Below are positions 1 to 8,971 of a stretch of 64,000 nt of DNA, piece by piece (position 1 is the first letter of the stretch; each line of letters opens with the position of its first letter). This stretch comes from Winogradskya humida (lineage in GTDB: Bacteria; Actinomycetota; Actinomycetes; Mycobacteriales; Micromonosporaceae), in NCBI RefSeq assembly GCF_016862215.1, contig NZ_BOMN01000118.1, positions 1 to 64,000 of the forward strand, given 5' to 3'. The translations under genes and the position numbers were made by a program. The notes under the pieces are model-generated. The model had not been told where the DNA came from, did no database searches, and saw only the letters and a list, made by a program, of their open reading frames with translations.

Positions 1-1456
1 CTAGTACGGCAGCCGCCGTTAGAGATCATGGCTGAAGTTCGAGGTTGAGACGGCGGGCGTAGTGAGCTCGTTTCGCCCGTGCTTGGTGTCGGCGTCGCCA
101 TGTTGACCAGCGCAGACTGTAGGCGATGCTGTGGGTCGGCCGGATCAGGAGGACGTTGATCAGGCGGCGGATCTCGTTGACGGTCAACTCGATCATGTCG
201 TCTTGACCGTGGTGCTCTGGGGTGCGGCTGGTAGCGGTGCAGAGCGCGAGGATGGCGAGGGCGGCCAGGGCCAACGTGGTGAACCGATGCCACGAGGTCC
301 AGCGGCGGACCTGATGCTGGTCAAGGCCGACTTGGCCCTTGCCGGCTTGGAACGACTCTTCGACGGTCCAGCGGATACCGGCGACACGCACGAGCTGAGC
401 GAGGGTGACCGGGCCAGGTGTCCAGCATCGGTAGAAGGCCAGCTCACCGGTCGAATTGTTGCGGCGGATCAGCAGGCTGTGCCGCCCGTCGTCGTCGGGG
501 TCACCGTCAGCGCCGACGTCGGCCAGCCAGGCCCAGTCGTAGAACCGTGGTCCTTTCGACCCGTCACCGGCACTGCGCCGGGTCCACCCGGTGGCGGGCA
601 GATCGGTGGCCAACTGGTCGGCGCGGCAGCGGGTCTTGCCGGCGCCGATCGGCACGAGATGATCGCGGGAGACTGCCAGGACGTAACCCAGACGCAGGGC
701 GCGGAGCCGGGCCCGCAGGCCGGTGTTGTTGCCGTAGGCCTCGTCCGCCGCGACCCACCTGGCCGGGACCAGGGCGTTCACCGCAGCGGTGATCATGTGA
801 TCGGCTAACTCGGAGCGGGTCGCGAACGTAATGTCGTCGGGGACACCAGCCTGCTGACACCGTTGGCGGTCGCCGGTCCAGGACTTCGGCAGGTAAACCC
901 TGCGGTCGATCAGGGTGTGGCCGTGCCGGCTGGCATAGGCCAGGAACACGCCGACCTGGGCGTTCTCGATTCGTCCGGCGGTGCCGGTGTATTGACGCTG
1001 GACGCCGACGGTGTGCGTGCCCTTCTTCAGGTCGCCGGTCTCGTCAACAACCAGGACCCCGTCGGGGTCTCCTAGACGGTCCGCCACGACCTGCCGCACA
1101 TCGTCACGCACCGCGTCGGCATCCCACTTCGCCCGATACAGCAACCTCTGCATCGCATCCGGCCGGCCATGTCCGGCTTGCTCTGCGAGCTGCCAGCACG
1201 TCTTGATTTCCAGGTCGGTGAGCAGGCCGGTGACGAACTGGACGGCCGTCCGGCGGGGCTCGACCCGGCCGAACCGGCCCGCGAACGCGTCAGTGACCAG
1301 GTCAATCATTGCCCGCCACCGGGCAGGTTCTAAGCTATGACCTTCGGCCACCGCAAGGTCTGATGTTGTGTCCACAACGCACAGACGATCATGCGGTGGC
1401 CGTCCTTGTTCCCGCGGGATCCGAGGTCACCTCACAAACGGCGGCTGCCGTACTAG
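1..1456 (-). mobile_element. Complete IS701-family insertion sequence
   Basis: The element is bounded by perfect 16-bp inverted repeats, at 5-20 (tacggcagccgccgtt) and, as the reverse complement, at 1437-1452. Outside them lie identical 4-bp CTAG sequences (1-4 and 1453-1456), which fits the YTAR-type 4-bp target duplication known for the IS701 family. A single transposase gene fills the interior on the minus strand. No internal lesion is visible, so the copy could be active. The left flank beyond base 1 is not in the window. Confidence 0.9.
26..1375 (-). CDS. IS701-family transposase (DDE superfamily)
   Basis: A 449-residue cut-and-paste transposase that should act on the inverted repeats around it. 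The three acidic catalytic positions are visible: D111 in VVDETGDLKKG, D211 in AADEAYGNN, and E339 or E340 in GIRWTVEESF, the usual DDE_5/IS701 arrangement. Length is normal for the family. The start is GTG at 1375. The gene ends 5 bases inside the inner edge of the left repeat. It is the only gene of the element and the reading frame is intact, so it is probably functional. It sits just upstream of the decayed integrase and may have landed in an already degenerating island. Confidence 0.92.
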   Translation of the reverse strand: MDTTSDLAVAEGHSLEPARWRAMIDLVTDAFAGRFGRVEPRRTAVQFVTGLLTDLEIKTCWQLAEQAGHGRPDAMQRLLYRAKWDADAVRDDVRQVVADRLGDPDGVLVVDETGDLKKGTHTVGVQRQYTGTAGRIENAQVGVFLAYASRHGHTLIDRRVYLPKSWTGDRQRCQQAGVPDDITFATRSELADHMITAAVNALVPARWVAADEAYGNNTGLRARLRALRLGYVLAVSRDHLVPIGAGKTRCRADQLATDLPATGWTRRSAGDGSKGPRFYDWAWLADVGADGDPDDDGRHSLLIRRNNSTGELAFYRCWTPGPVTLAQLVRVAGIRWTVEESFQAGKGQVGLDQHQVRRWTSWHRFTTLALAALAILALCTATSRTPEHHGQDDMIELTVNEIRRLINVLLIRPTHSIAYSLRWSTWRRRHQARAKRAHYARRLNLELQP

Positions 1457-1673
1457 AGCTGCCCGCTCGTTCCTTGAGCGACGGTGAGTGATGCGCAAAT
1501 GTCGCCTGGCCCTTGAACTCCGCACCTCATTTGCCACGCTCCACGGCTTGCAGGCTGGCTGCGGTTAGGGGTGCCGCTTTTGCCCGTCTGAGCTCCACCT
1601 CAGAGTGACTCGGCGGCTCTTGGGGTGCGGTTCGGGCTCATCGTTGAGCTATCCGATTGAGGAGGGCGTGGCG

Positions 1674-3025
1674 ATGAGCGGTGGGGTGTTCAAACGGTGT
1701 GGATATTGATCGTCGGAGGACGGGCGGTTGTTGAGTTCGGCTTGTTCGCAGTTGGCTGAGCGGGTTACGGGAGCTGGTATTTCGGCTGCGCGGTGCCGGT
1801 CCTGCCCGGCCGGCGGGAGCGGCTGCGCCGCGGCGGCTACCCGACTCGGCATGAGGCGATCGCGGCCCGTGATGCGTTGCTGAGTGGCGGTGAAGCGACC
1901 ACTGCCGAGGGTTGGACTATGCAACGCTGGTTGCGCTATTTGCTGACCACGCGGACGAAGATTCGGCCGACCACGCTGCGCTCGTACGAGAGTCATGTCG
2001 AGAACCATCTGATTCCGCATCTTGGCCGGTCCGGCTCAGTGAGCTGACCGGCCGTCACATCACTGACATGATCACCGCTACCGGTGCGACCACGAACCGG
2101 TACGACCGCCCGCCAAACCCATCGACGTTGCACCGCATCCGGGCGACTCTGCGCTCGGCGCTCAACGCCGCCATCCGTGAAGGGCTGCTGCGCGACAACC
2201 CAGCCCGCTATGTCGAGCTGCCCTCCCCGCGACATCCGCACGCCCTAGTGTGGACGCCGCAGCGGGTCGATGCTTGGAAGAAGACCGGAGAGCGGCCGTC
2301 GGTCGCGGTGTGGACGGTCGAGCAGGCCGCAACCTTCCTGTCCTTCGTGACGAAGGATTGTCTCGCGGTGATGTGGTGGTTGATCGCACTACGCGGCCTG
2401 CGCCGCGGTGAGGCCGCCGGGCTGCGCTTGGGCCGACGTCAATCTGGATGCCGGGGTGGCGATGATCGAGCAGCAGCGCATCGCCAACGGCCACCTGGTT
2501 ACCGCCGGGCCTCCGAAGATCGCGGCCAGCCGCCGGCTGATCGCCCTCGACCGGCACACCGTACGACTGCTGCGTGACCACCGGAGTGGGCAGCGCGCCG
2601 AGCAACGCGCAGCTGGGTCAAGCTGGCAGGACTCCGGATACGTGTTCTGTTCGTCGCCGCGGACGGGGGCGCCGCTGCACCCGGACTTCTTGACCCGCCG
2701 GTTCCACCATCTGGTTGGTGAGTCGGGGCTGCCGCCGGTGCGGTTGCATGATCTGCGCCATGGGGCGGCCAGCCTCGCTCACTGCGCGGGCGTCGACCTC
2801 AAGACCGTGCAGACGCAGCTCGGACACAGCAGCATCGTGCTGACCGCTGACACCTGCACCAGCGTCCTGACCGATCTACTCGCCTACGCAGCCGAAGCCA
2901 CCGCCCGGCTCGTACGCACCGCTGCGGCCCGTAACCCCGGCCACCGGCACCACCAAAACAGCACCTCGACGAAATCCGCTGAGCCGTCCAAGATCAACCT
3001 CGCAGAGCGACTCGCGGCCAGGTAA
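1674..3025 (+). pseudogene. Decayed phage-type tyrosine integrase
   Basis: Remnant of an actinobacterial integrative-element or prophage integrase. It begins at ATG 1674 behind a good GAGGAGGG Shine-Dalgarno, with an N-terminus of the form MSGGVFKRCG. It is then broken by a TGA at 1707 and frame changes near 1760, 2031 and 2427. Read across frames it gives the arm-binding region (RRGGYPTRHEA), the SAM-like core-binding domain, and the catalytic domain with the first Arg (LRGLRRGEAAG), HDLRH and LGHSS. The catalytic tyrosine expected in TADTYTSV is a cysteine codon (TGC at 2855-2857). The 3' end lies about 110 bases from the 3' end of tRNA-Lys, the usual place for an integrase next to its att site. 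It cannot make an active recombinase. Confidence 0.88.
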
Positions 3026-3091
3026 TCCGGTAGCCAGAAGGGGTCGAAGCGACACGGCCCACATGGGTCCCACCGGCGCCCCACAAAGACT

Positions 3092-3123
3092 CAGGGCGTA
3101 TAGCTCGAAAGCTATACGCCCTG
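3092..3123 (-). terminator. Hairpin downstream of tRNA-Lys
   Basis: A perfect 14-bp stem (3092-3105 with 3110-3123) closes a CGAA tetraloop. It lies just 3' of the tRNA-Lys gene on the minus strand and 67 bases after the integrase remnant on the plus strand, so it could end transcription from either side. No long T-run follows, as is common in high-GC actinobacteria. Confidence 0.65.
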
Positions 3124-3134
3124 GTGATGCTTGG

Positions 3135-3207
3135 TGCGCCGCGTAGGACTTGAACCTACAACCCGCGGATTAAGAGTCCGCTGCTCTGCCAGTTGAGCTA
3201 GCGGCGC
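3135..3207 (-). tRNA. tRNA-Lys (anticodon CTT)
   Basis: A 73-nt cloverleaf. The acceptor stem pairs GCGCCGC with GCGGCGC. The D arm, the anticodon stem GCGGA/TCCGC around loop CTCTTAA (anticodon CTT, lysine), and the T arm GTAGG-TTCAAGT-CCTAC all fold. The 3' CCA is encoded in the genome (3132-3134). Its 3' end faces the decayed integrase, so it is a likely attB for the lost element. Confidence 0.96.
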
Positions 3208-3326
3208 TCGTTGGCAACGGAGAAACATTAACACGGTCATCGCGGGGCTCAAAAACGGGCCTCGGGTCGATCGGTGCGAGCAACCCGACGGTCGGTTGAC
3301 CCCGTCTCTTGCATCGGTAGGGCAGG

Positions 3327-4634
3327 ATGGCCGCGCGGAACGTGAGATCGGGGCAGATGATGGTCAGCATGAGGCGCTCGCTACTTGCGGTCGTGGCTTT
3401 GGTGGTGGTGGCGCCCATGGCGCTGGCAGCGTGTGGGGACGATGCCAAGAAGCCGGGGGCCGTGGGTGGGGCGGGTAGTTCGTCCGCTCCTGCCCCGGGT
3501 TCGTCGGCGGTGCCCGAATCGGGTGTTGTGGCGGCGGACGGGCCGTTGAAGCTGAGTGTGACGCCGGCTGCGGGCAAGAAGGGCGTACCCCTCAGCACTG
3601 AGATCGGGGTCGACGTCTCCGGGGGCAAAGTGACGACCGTCGCCCTCAAGGACGCCAAGGGCAAGGCCGTTGCGGGAGAGCTGCGCGAGGACGGCTCGTC
3701 CTGGGTGCCGGCGAAGGCACTCACGGCAAGCAAGACGTACGAGGCGAGCGTCACCGCCGTGGACAGCGCGGGGGTCTCCAAGACGGAGACGACCACGTTC
3801 ACCACGATGGCGAAACCGGCCAAGAAGACCGGAACCGGGCTCTACCTCTTCGACGACCACACGTACGGCGTGGCGATGCCGATCGTGGTCGAGTTCAACC
3901 CCGGTATCAAGAAGAAGGACCGGGCCGCCGTACAGAAGCGCCTCTTCGTGAAGAGTGAGCCGGCGCAGCCCGGTGCCTGGTCGTGGACCTCGACCGGCAC
4001 TCAGGTCTACTACCGTCCGCCGAAGTTCTGGGAACCGGGCACCAAGCTCACCGTGCGCGCCGCAGTAGGCGGCCTGCCGACCGGGGGCGGCCGCTACGGC
4101 GACCAGGACCGGGGCGCGAGTGCCAAGATCGGCCGCAGCCTGGTGATGAAGGTCGACAACAAGACCAAGAAGATGACGGTCGTCGAGAGCGGCAAAACGG
4201 TGCGTACGCTGGCCGTCAGCCTCGGCGCCCCGAAGCACCCCTCGTCGAGTGGCACCATGGTCGTCATGGAGAAGATGGCGGCAACGGTCTTCGACACCAT
4301 GGACGAGGCTCCGCCCGGCGAGGGCTACGTCACAGACATCGAGTACGCCCAGCGTCTGACCTGGTCCGGGCAGTACATCCACTCGGCCCCGTGGTCGGTG
4401 GGTGCCCAGGGCCGCCGGAATGTGTCACACGGCTGTGTCAACGTGTCCCCGTCGAACGCCAAATGGCTCTTCGACAAGACGCTGATCGGCGACCCGGTCA
4501 CGGTCAAGGGGACGGGCGACAAGCTGGCCTACGGCAACGGCTGGACGCCCTGGGATCTGAGCTGGAAAGAGTTCGTGAAGGGCAGTGCCATCGCTGTGCC
4601 GGCGGAGCTGGCGAACCAGGATGGCCAGTCCTGA
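3327..4634 (+). CDS. L,D-transpeptidase lipoprotein (YkuD domain), copy 1
   Basis: Cell-wall enzyme predicted to form 3-3 (meso-DAP to meso-DAP) peptidoglycan cross-links outside the membrane. The N-terminus has a lipoprotein signal with lipobox ending LAAC, then Ig-like regions, then a C-terminal YkuD domain with the signature SHGCVNVS. The nucleophile is Cys370 (TGT at 4434). About 435 residues is normal for actinobacterial Ldt lipoproteins. The start is uncertain: ATG 3327, 3357 or 3369 all read into the signal peptide, and the last begins MRRSLLAVV, a typical signal start. A paralogue follows about 110 bases downstream on the same strand. Confidence 0.93.
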   Translation: MAARNVRSGQMMVSMRRSLLAVVALVVVAPMALAACGDDAKKPGAVGGAGSSSAPAPGSSAVPESGVVAADGPLKLSVTPAAGKKGVPLSTEIGVDVSGGKVTTVALKDAKGKAVAGELREDGSSWVPAKALTASKTYEASVTAVDSAGVSKTETTTFTTMAKPAKKTGTGLYLFDDHTYGVAMPIVVEFNPGIKKKDRAAVQKRLFVKSEPAQPGAWSWTSTGTQVYYRPPKFWEPGTKLTVRAAVGGLPTGGGRYGDQDRGASAKIGRSLVMKVDNKTKKMTVVESGKTVRTLAVSLGAPKHPSSSGTMVVMEKMAATVFDTMDEAPPGEGYVTDIEYAQRLTWSGQYIHSAPWSVGAQGRRNVSHGCVNVSPSNAKWLFDKTLIGDPVTVKGTGDKLAYGNGWTPWDLSWKEFVKGSAIAVPAELANQDGQS

Positions 4635-4741
4635 TTGTTGAAGCGTAAAGTCCCGACGGCGGTGTGGCACGAATTCGGGATGGGGGGTCCGGCATCCATG
4701 ACGGATGATTGGCGCCGGACCGAGGTGCGGTGAGAGGGATC

Positions 4742-5974
4742 ATGAAGCTTCGTGGATTTACCGGCAAAGCCGGGGGACGGCAGTGGCGAACTGCCGCGGC
4801 TGCGCTGGTGGCCGCGACCGTGCTGCTGAGCGCGGGCTGCAGCAGTGACGACAAGTCGGCGACGCCGGCATGGCAGGGCGGCAGCGCGGGCGCCTCCGGG
4901 GAGCCTTCGCCGCAGCCGACGCTGAGCACCGTGGCGGTCACCTCACCGGCGGCCGACTCGACCGGCGTGAAGGCGATCACGGAGATCAAGTACGACTCCG
5001 AGGACCCGCAGAACACCGCGGTCACGGTCGCTGACGCCGACGGCAAGGAAGTTCAGGGCACGCTCGACAAGGACGACAAGGTCTTCAAGCCGGCGGGTGC
5101 GCTCGGCTGGGGCAAGACCTACACGGTGACGGTCACCGGCACCGCGTCCGGTGACAAGGGCGGCACCGCCACCAGCAAGTTCACGGTGATGAAGAAGCCG
5201 TCGCAGCTGGTCCGGGTGACGAGCTTCCTCGGTGACGGCCAGAAGGTCGGCGTGGGCATGCCGGTCATCATCAAGTTCGGCCGCACCGTGCCCAAGAGCT
5301 ACCGCGCGGAGGTCGAGCGTCGCATGACGGTCACCGCCCAGCCGGCCCAGGAAGGCTCCTGGTACTGGATCAGCGGCACCGAGATGCACTACCGCCCCAA
5401 GGTCTACTGGAAGGCCAACTCCAAGGTCTCCTACAAGATCGCGCTGGGCGGCGTCGAGATGGACAAGGGCTGGTACGGCCGCTCCGACCTCACCGTCGAC
5501 TTCAACGTTGGCCGCTCCTTCATCATGACCGCGGACAGCAAGAACAAGCAGATGACCGTCACCCAGGACGGCCAGGTCATCAAGAAGCTACCGATCAGCC
5601 TCGGCAAGGCCAGCACCCCCTCGTCGAGCGGCACCGCGGTCATCATCGAGAAGAAGGAACACACCGTCTTCGACACGATGGACGAGCTTCCCGACGGCGA
5701 GGGCTACCGCACCAAGATCGACTACGCCCAGCGCTACACCTGGGGCGGCGAATTCGTCCACGCGGCCTCCTGGTCCGAAGGCGTCCAAGGCAAGCAGAAC
5801 GTCTCCCATGGCTGCGTGAACGTCTCCGAGGCCATGGGCAAATGGCTCTTCGACCGCACCCTCATGGGCGACGTCGTCACGGTCAAGGGCACCGGCCGCA
5901 AGCTCCAGTGGCAGAACGGCTGGACCGACTGGAGCATCAGCTGGGACGAATACAAGAAGGGCAGCGCCCTCTGA
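4742..5974 (+). CDS. L,D-transpeptidase lipoprotein (YkuD domain), copy 2
   Basis: Paralogue of the preceding gene and probably an extracellular L,D-transpeptidase acting on peptidoglycan stem peptides. The start is ATG 4742, preceded by a clear GAGAGGGA ribosome site; an upstream in-frame extension lacks one. The signal peptide ends in lipobox LSAGC (Cys33). Ig-like domains follow, then YkuD with SHGCVNVS (Cys358). The two copies align along their whole length, for example in FDTMDE, the GEGY region and KGTG near the end. The N-terminal linkers differ, which suggests an old tandem duplication. A strong hairpin follows 38 bases after the stop. Confidence 0.94.
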   Translation: MKLRGFTGKAGGRQWRTAAAALVAATVLLSAGCSSDDKSATPAWQGGSAGASGEPSPQPTLSTVAVTSPAADSTGVKAITEIKYDSEDPQNTAVTVADADGKEVQGTLDKDDKVFKPAGALGWGKTYTVTVTGTASGDKGGTATSKFTVMKKPSQLVRVTSFLGDGQKVGVGMPVIIKFGRTVPKSYRAEVERRMTVTAQPAQEGSWYWISGTEMHYRPKVYWKANSKVSYKIALGGVEMDKGWYGRSDLTVDFNVGRSFIMTADSKNKQMTVTQDGQVIKKLPISLGKASTPSSSGTAVIIEKKEHTVFDTMDELPDGEGYRTKIDYAQRYTWGGEFVHAASWSEGVQGKQNVSHGCVNVSEAMGKWLFDRTLMGDVVTVKGTGRKLQWQNGWTDWSISWDEYKKGSAL

Positions 5975-6012
5975 GCGCAACACCCTGAAGCACCCCGCAC
6001 CACGAGACATCC

Positions 6013-6042
6013 CCGGGCCGGTCGTTCCCACGACCGGCCCGG
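6013..6042 (+). terminator. Intrinsic-type hairpin after the L,D-transpeptidases
   Basis: A 13-bp perfect GC-rich stem (6013-6025 with 6030-6042) and a TCCC loop, 38 bases downstream of the second L,D-transpeptidase. It has no T-tract, which is normal for high-GC hosts. Confidence 0.75.
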
Positions 6043-6102
6043 CCCCATTCCCGGCCTTGACCGTGTGGCGGCTGGCGTCCCCCTCCACCACGCACGGGCG
6101 CC

Positions 6103-6552
6103 ATGGCGAAACAGGTCCTGGTCAGGGTGCGCGGACCGTACCCTCAGGCAGTGGTTCGATCATTGAGCGCCGGGGCCCTGGCCGCGCTCCTGGGGCTGCT
6201 CGGGGCGTGCACCGCCGACACCGCGAGGACAACCGCCCCAGCCCCCGCGCCGTCGCCGAGCATCTCCCCGGCCGTCGATGATCCACCCGGCTCCCTCGCC
6301 TGTGCCAAGGTGATCGCCGCGGTCCGCGACGCGACAGTCATGATGCCCGGCGTGACCGACTCGATCCTGCAGGCCACCGGCACCGCCGACGCACCCGTGG
6401 CCGATGCCGCCCAACGTCTCGCGGAAGCCTTCACCGCGGCCGTTCAGGCACAGGGTGCCGAGGACGAACCCGACAAGATCGCCGCAGTCAGTGCCGCCGC
6501 AGCCGAAATGGTCGAGATCTGCCGCGACTCCGGCCTCGAGTCGGCCGGCTGA
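6103..6552 (+). CDS. Small putative lipoprotein
   Basis: A 149-residue protein of unknown function. A hydrophobic segment (VVRSLSAGALAALLGLLGAC) ends in a lipobox-like LLGAC, followed by a Thr/Ala/Pro/Ser-rich linker and a roughly 90-residue alpha-helical region with two cysteines. The true start is probably inside the listed ATG: GTG 6151 would give a normal signal peptide (VVRSLSAG), whereas the listed N-terminus MAKQVLVRVRGPYP is long for one. Neither has a convincing ribosome site. I do not recognise the family. It is probably membrane-anchored on the outer face. Confidence 0.65.
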   Translation: MAKQVLVRVRGPYPQAVVRSLSAGALAALLGLLGACTADTARTTAPAPAPSPSISPAVDDPPGSLACAKVIAAVRDATVMMPGVTDSILQATGTADAPVADAAQRLAEAFTAAVQAQGAEDEPDKIAAVSAAAAEMVEICRDSGLESAG

Positions 6553-6575
6553 ACCCACTCACGGCCGAGCGGCGG

Positions 6576-7394
6576 GTGTGGACAGGGGCAGATACCGTCG
6601 CGGCGGTGGGTACGGACCTTGACGATGATGTTGCGCGGACGTGTGCGGAGTATCTGGCGCTGGCGGATTCCTATGAACCCGGTCTGGTCCGGGGGCTCTA
6701 TCTGCAGGGTTCCCTGGCTCTGGGCGACTATCACCCCGGCACGAGCGACATGGATTTCGTCGCGGTCGTCTCCCGGCCACCGCAACTGCGGGCGCTGGAA
6801 GCCATTCATGCAAGCCTTCGGCGTACGCGCGGAGCCACGTTCTTCGACGGCCTCTATGTGAACGAAGGGGACCTGGCGAAGGACCCGGACGGACTCCCGG
6901 ACGGCCCGGCGGTGCACGAGTGGCGCGTCGACCCGGCATCCCGCTTCGAGCGCAACCTCGTCACCTGGCACGTGCTGCGTCAGGGCGGGATAGCCGTGCG
7001 GGGATCCGCCGATCCCGACATCCACACCGACTGGCCCGCCCTCGCCGAGCAGACCCGTGCGAACCTGGCCGGCTACTGGACCGGCTGGCGGGCCAGGACG
7101 GCGCTCGGACTGGCCGGCGTGGGGGAGTGGAACACCTGTTGGAGTGTGCTCGGTGTGGCCCGGCTGCGGCACACTCTGGCGGCCGGCCGGGTGACCTCGA
7201 AGTCGGAAGCCGCCGGCTTTGCCCTGGAGACATATGAGGAACGCTGGCATCGCGTCATCCGTGAGGCGTTGCGCATCCGGCGCGGCGAGGGGCGGTCGCT
7301 CTATCGCAACCCGGTGCGCAGGCATGCCGACGTGGTGGGTTTCATGACCCACGTGCTGCGGTCGGAAGAGGCAGCGGGAACCGCAGCGGAATAG
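6576..7394 (+). CDS. Nucleotidyltransferase-fold protein (AadA-like, DUF4111-type)
   Basis: A 272-residue protein of the polymerase-beta nucleotidyltransferase superfamily, similar in layout to aminoglycoside adenylyltransferases. The motif is complete: GS at 45-46 followed by DMD (D58, D60) in QGSLALGDYHPGTSDMDF. The C-terminal half is helical (VGEWNTCWSVLGVARLRHTL), as in the AadA/DUF4111 partner domain. Such chromosomal proteins are often annotated as resistance enzymes, but the substrate here is not known. The start is GTG 6576 or GTG 6606. A TetR regulator follows on the same strand 67 bases later, which could be a functional pairing. Confidence 0.78.
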   Translation: MWTGADTVAAVGTDLDDDVARTCAEYLALADSYEPGLVRGLYLQGSLALGDYHPGTSDMDFVAVVSRPPQLRALEAIHASLRRTRGATFFDGLYVNEGDLAKDPDGLPDGPAVHEWRVDPASRFERNLVTWHVLRQGGIAVRGSADPDIHTDWPALAEQTRANLAGYWTGWRARTALGLAGVGEWNTCWSVLGVARLRHTLAAGRVTSKSEAAGFALETYEERWHRVIREALRIRRGEGRSLYRNPVRRHADVVGFMTHVLRSEEAAGTAAE

Positions 7395-7461
7395 TGATCG
7401 GCTTCGTTTACGTACTACGCGAGTGCGACACGGAAATGCACGATGCATCGAAGGGTCGGAA

Positions 7462-8007
7462 ATGGATGTAGAGGAACAACGCATTCTCGAGGTGGCGGAC
7501 CGGCTCTTCTACGCCCGTGGCTTCCACGCTGTTGCGATGGCCGAGATCAGGACCGCCGCGGCCGTTTCGCTCAAGCGGCTCTACCAGCTCTTTCCGGCGA
7601 AGAATGAGCTGCTCCTGGCCGTTCTCGACCATCATGACGCCGAGTGGCGGGCCCGGCTCAGCGCCTACGTCGAGGCCGGTGACGGCGGGCCGCTCGCGAT
7701 CTTCGACTGGCTCGAGCTCCGGGTGGGCGAGCGCGGCTTCCGGGGCTGTTTCAGGCTCAATGTGTACGCGGAACTGGGCGCCCGCTCGCCCCGCGTCGCC
7801 GAGCGCGTCCGAGATCACAAGGCGTACTTCCGCGCGTACCTGGAAGGTCTGACCTCGGACGGTGACCTGGCCGATCACCTGATGCTGCTCTTCGAAGGCG
7901 CAACGGTGACCGCGGCAGCGACCGGCACCACCGCCCCGGCCCGTCAGGCCCGTGAGGCAGCGGCGCAAGCCCTGGCCGAAAAGCAGCGAGTGGCCTACTT
8001 GGGCTGA
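7462..8007 (+). CDS. TetR/AcrR family transcriptional regulator
   Basis: An approximately 181-residue one-component repressor. The N-terminal helix-turn-helix is evident (QRILEVADRLFYARGF, then VAMAEIRTAAAVSLKRLYQLF and the FPAKNELLLAVL helix), followed by a variable ligand-binding domain. ATG 7462 is preferred because it has a GAAGGG ribosome site and matches where the family normally begins; an in-frame ATG at 7423 would add 13 unlikely residues. It overlaps the convergent PRC-barrel gene by 13 bases. The likely target is itself and the adjacent nucleotidyltransferase-fold gene, by position only. Confidence 0.87.
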   Translation: MDVEEQRILEVADRLFYARGFHAVAMAEIRTAAAVSLKRLYQLFPAKNELLLAVLDHHDAEWRARLSAYVEAGDGGPLAIFDWLELRVGERGFRGCFRLNVYAELGARSPRVAERVRDHKAYFRAYLEGLTSDGDLADHLMLLFEGATVTAAATGTTAPARQAREAAAQALAEKQRVAYLG

Positions 8008-8333
8008 ATGAGCCAGTTCCAGGCGCGCCGCAGCCCGTCGCCGAGCGAGGAATCGGTGCTGTCCGCACTCGGTGAGGGGAGTTCGCCGGCCGTCTGCGAG
8101 ATGATCACGCCGTGCTCGAAGATGCCGTCGATCACGGACGCGGCGGCGTAGCGGTGGCCTTCGGAGGTCTTGACGACCACGCCGTGGAAGATGTCTTCCT
8201 GGTCGTCCGAGAGCACGTGTTCGACCGTGCCCACCCGCTCGCCGGCCCGGTCGTAGACCGCGGTGCCGTCGTTGAGAACGAGGAATGACTGCGGCGCCCC
8301 GAGGTCCTCGGGCGCGGTATCGGTGTCCGCCAT
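7995..8333 (-). CDS. PRC-barrel-like small protein
   Basis: A 112-residue soluble protein. Residues about 13-85 read as a PRC-barrel-type beta domain (FLVLNDGTAVYDRAGERVGT, then FHGVVVKTSEGHRYAAASVI), with an acidic N-terminus and a C-terminal tail ending in WNWLIQPK. Such domains occur in stress-related proteins and RimM-like folds; no catalytic residues are expected. The 3' end overlaps the TetR gene by 13 bases (convergent). It lies just downstream of the response regulator on the same strand, with a gap of about 30 bases, so the two may be co-transcribed. Confidence 0.72.
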   Translation of the reverse strand: MADTDTAPEDLGAPQSFLVLNDGTAVYDRAGERVGTVEHVLSDDQEDIFHGVVVKTSEGHRYAAASVIDGIFEHGVIISQTAGELPSPSADSTDSSLGDGLRRAWNWLIQPK

Positions 8334-8362
8334 ACGGTCGACGTACCCCGGAAACGGGCTTG

Positions 8363-8794
<432 letters not shown>

Positions 8795-8971
8795 CAGTGC
8801 CCCCTTGATTGCAGTGGCGCAAGCATAGGTGTGGCAGGGTCCGACCACCACACACGGGCGGTATGAATTCCGTCAAGAGGAGATGTGTCTCATAGTGGTT
8901 TTCTGCAACCTGCAGGAAACAGCAGCTCACAACGTATCGATCAAGCGTGATTGAATCCCCACGCAAAGTAG

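Noticed and set aside
131..808. Long plus-strand frame over the IS701 transposase
   Set aside because: It mirrors the transposase in a high-GC sequence and has no domain or ribosome site.
3381..4382. 333-codon minus-strand frame opposite the first L,D-transpeptidase
   Set aside because: It is a codon-bias shadow of a gene with complete catalytic motifs and has no recognisable protein features.
8866..8971. Possible riboswitch or operator (imperfect TTTTCTGCA/TGCAGGAAA dyad) upstream of the PBP fusion
   Set aside because: The dyad has a mismatch, and I see no conserved riboswitch core such as c-di-AMP elements.
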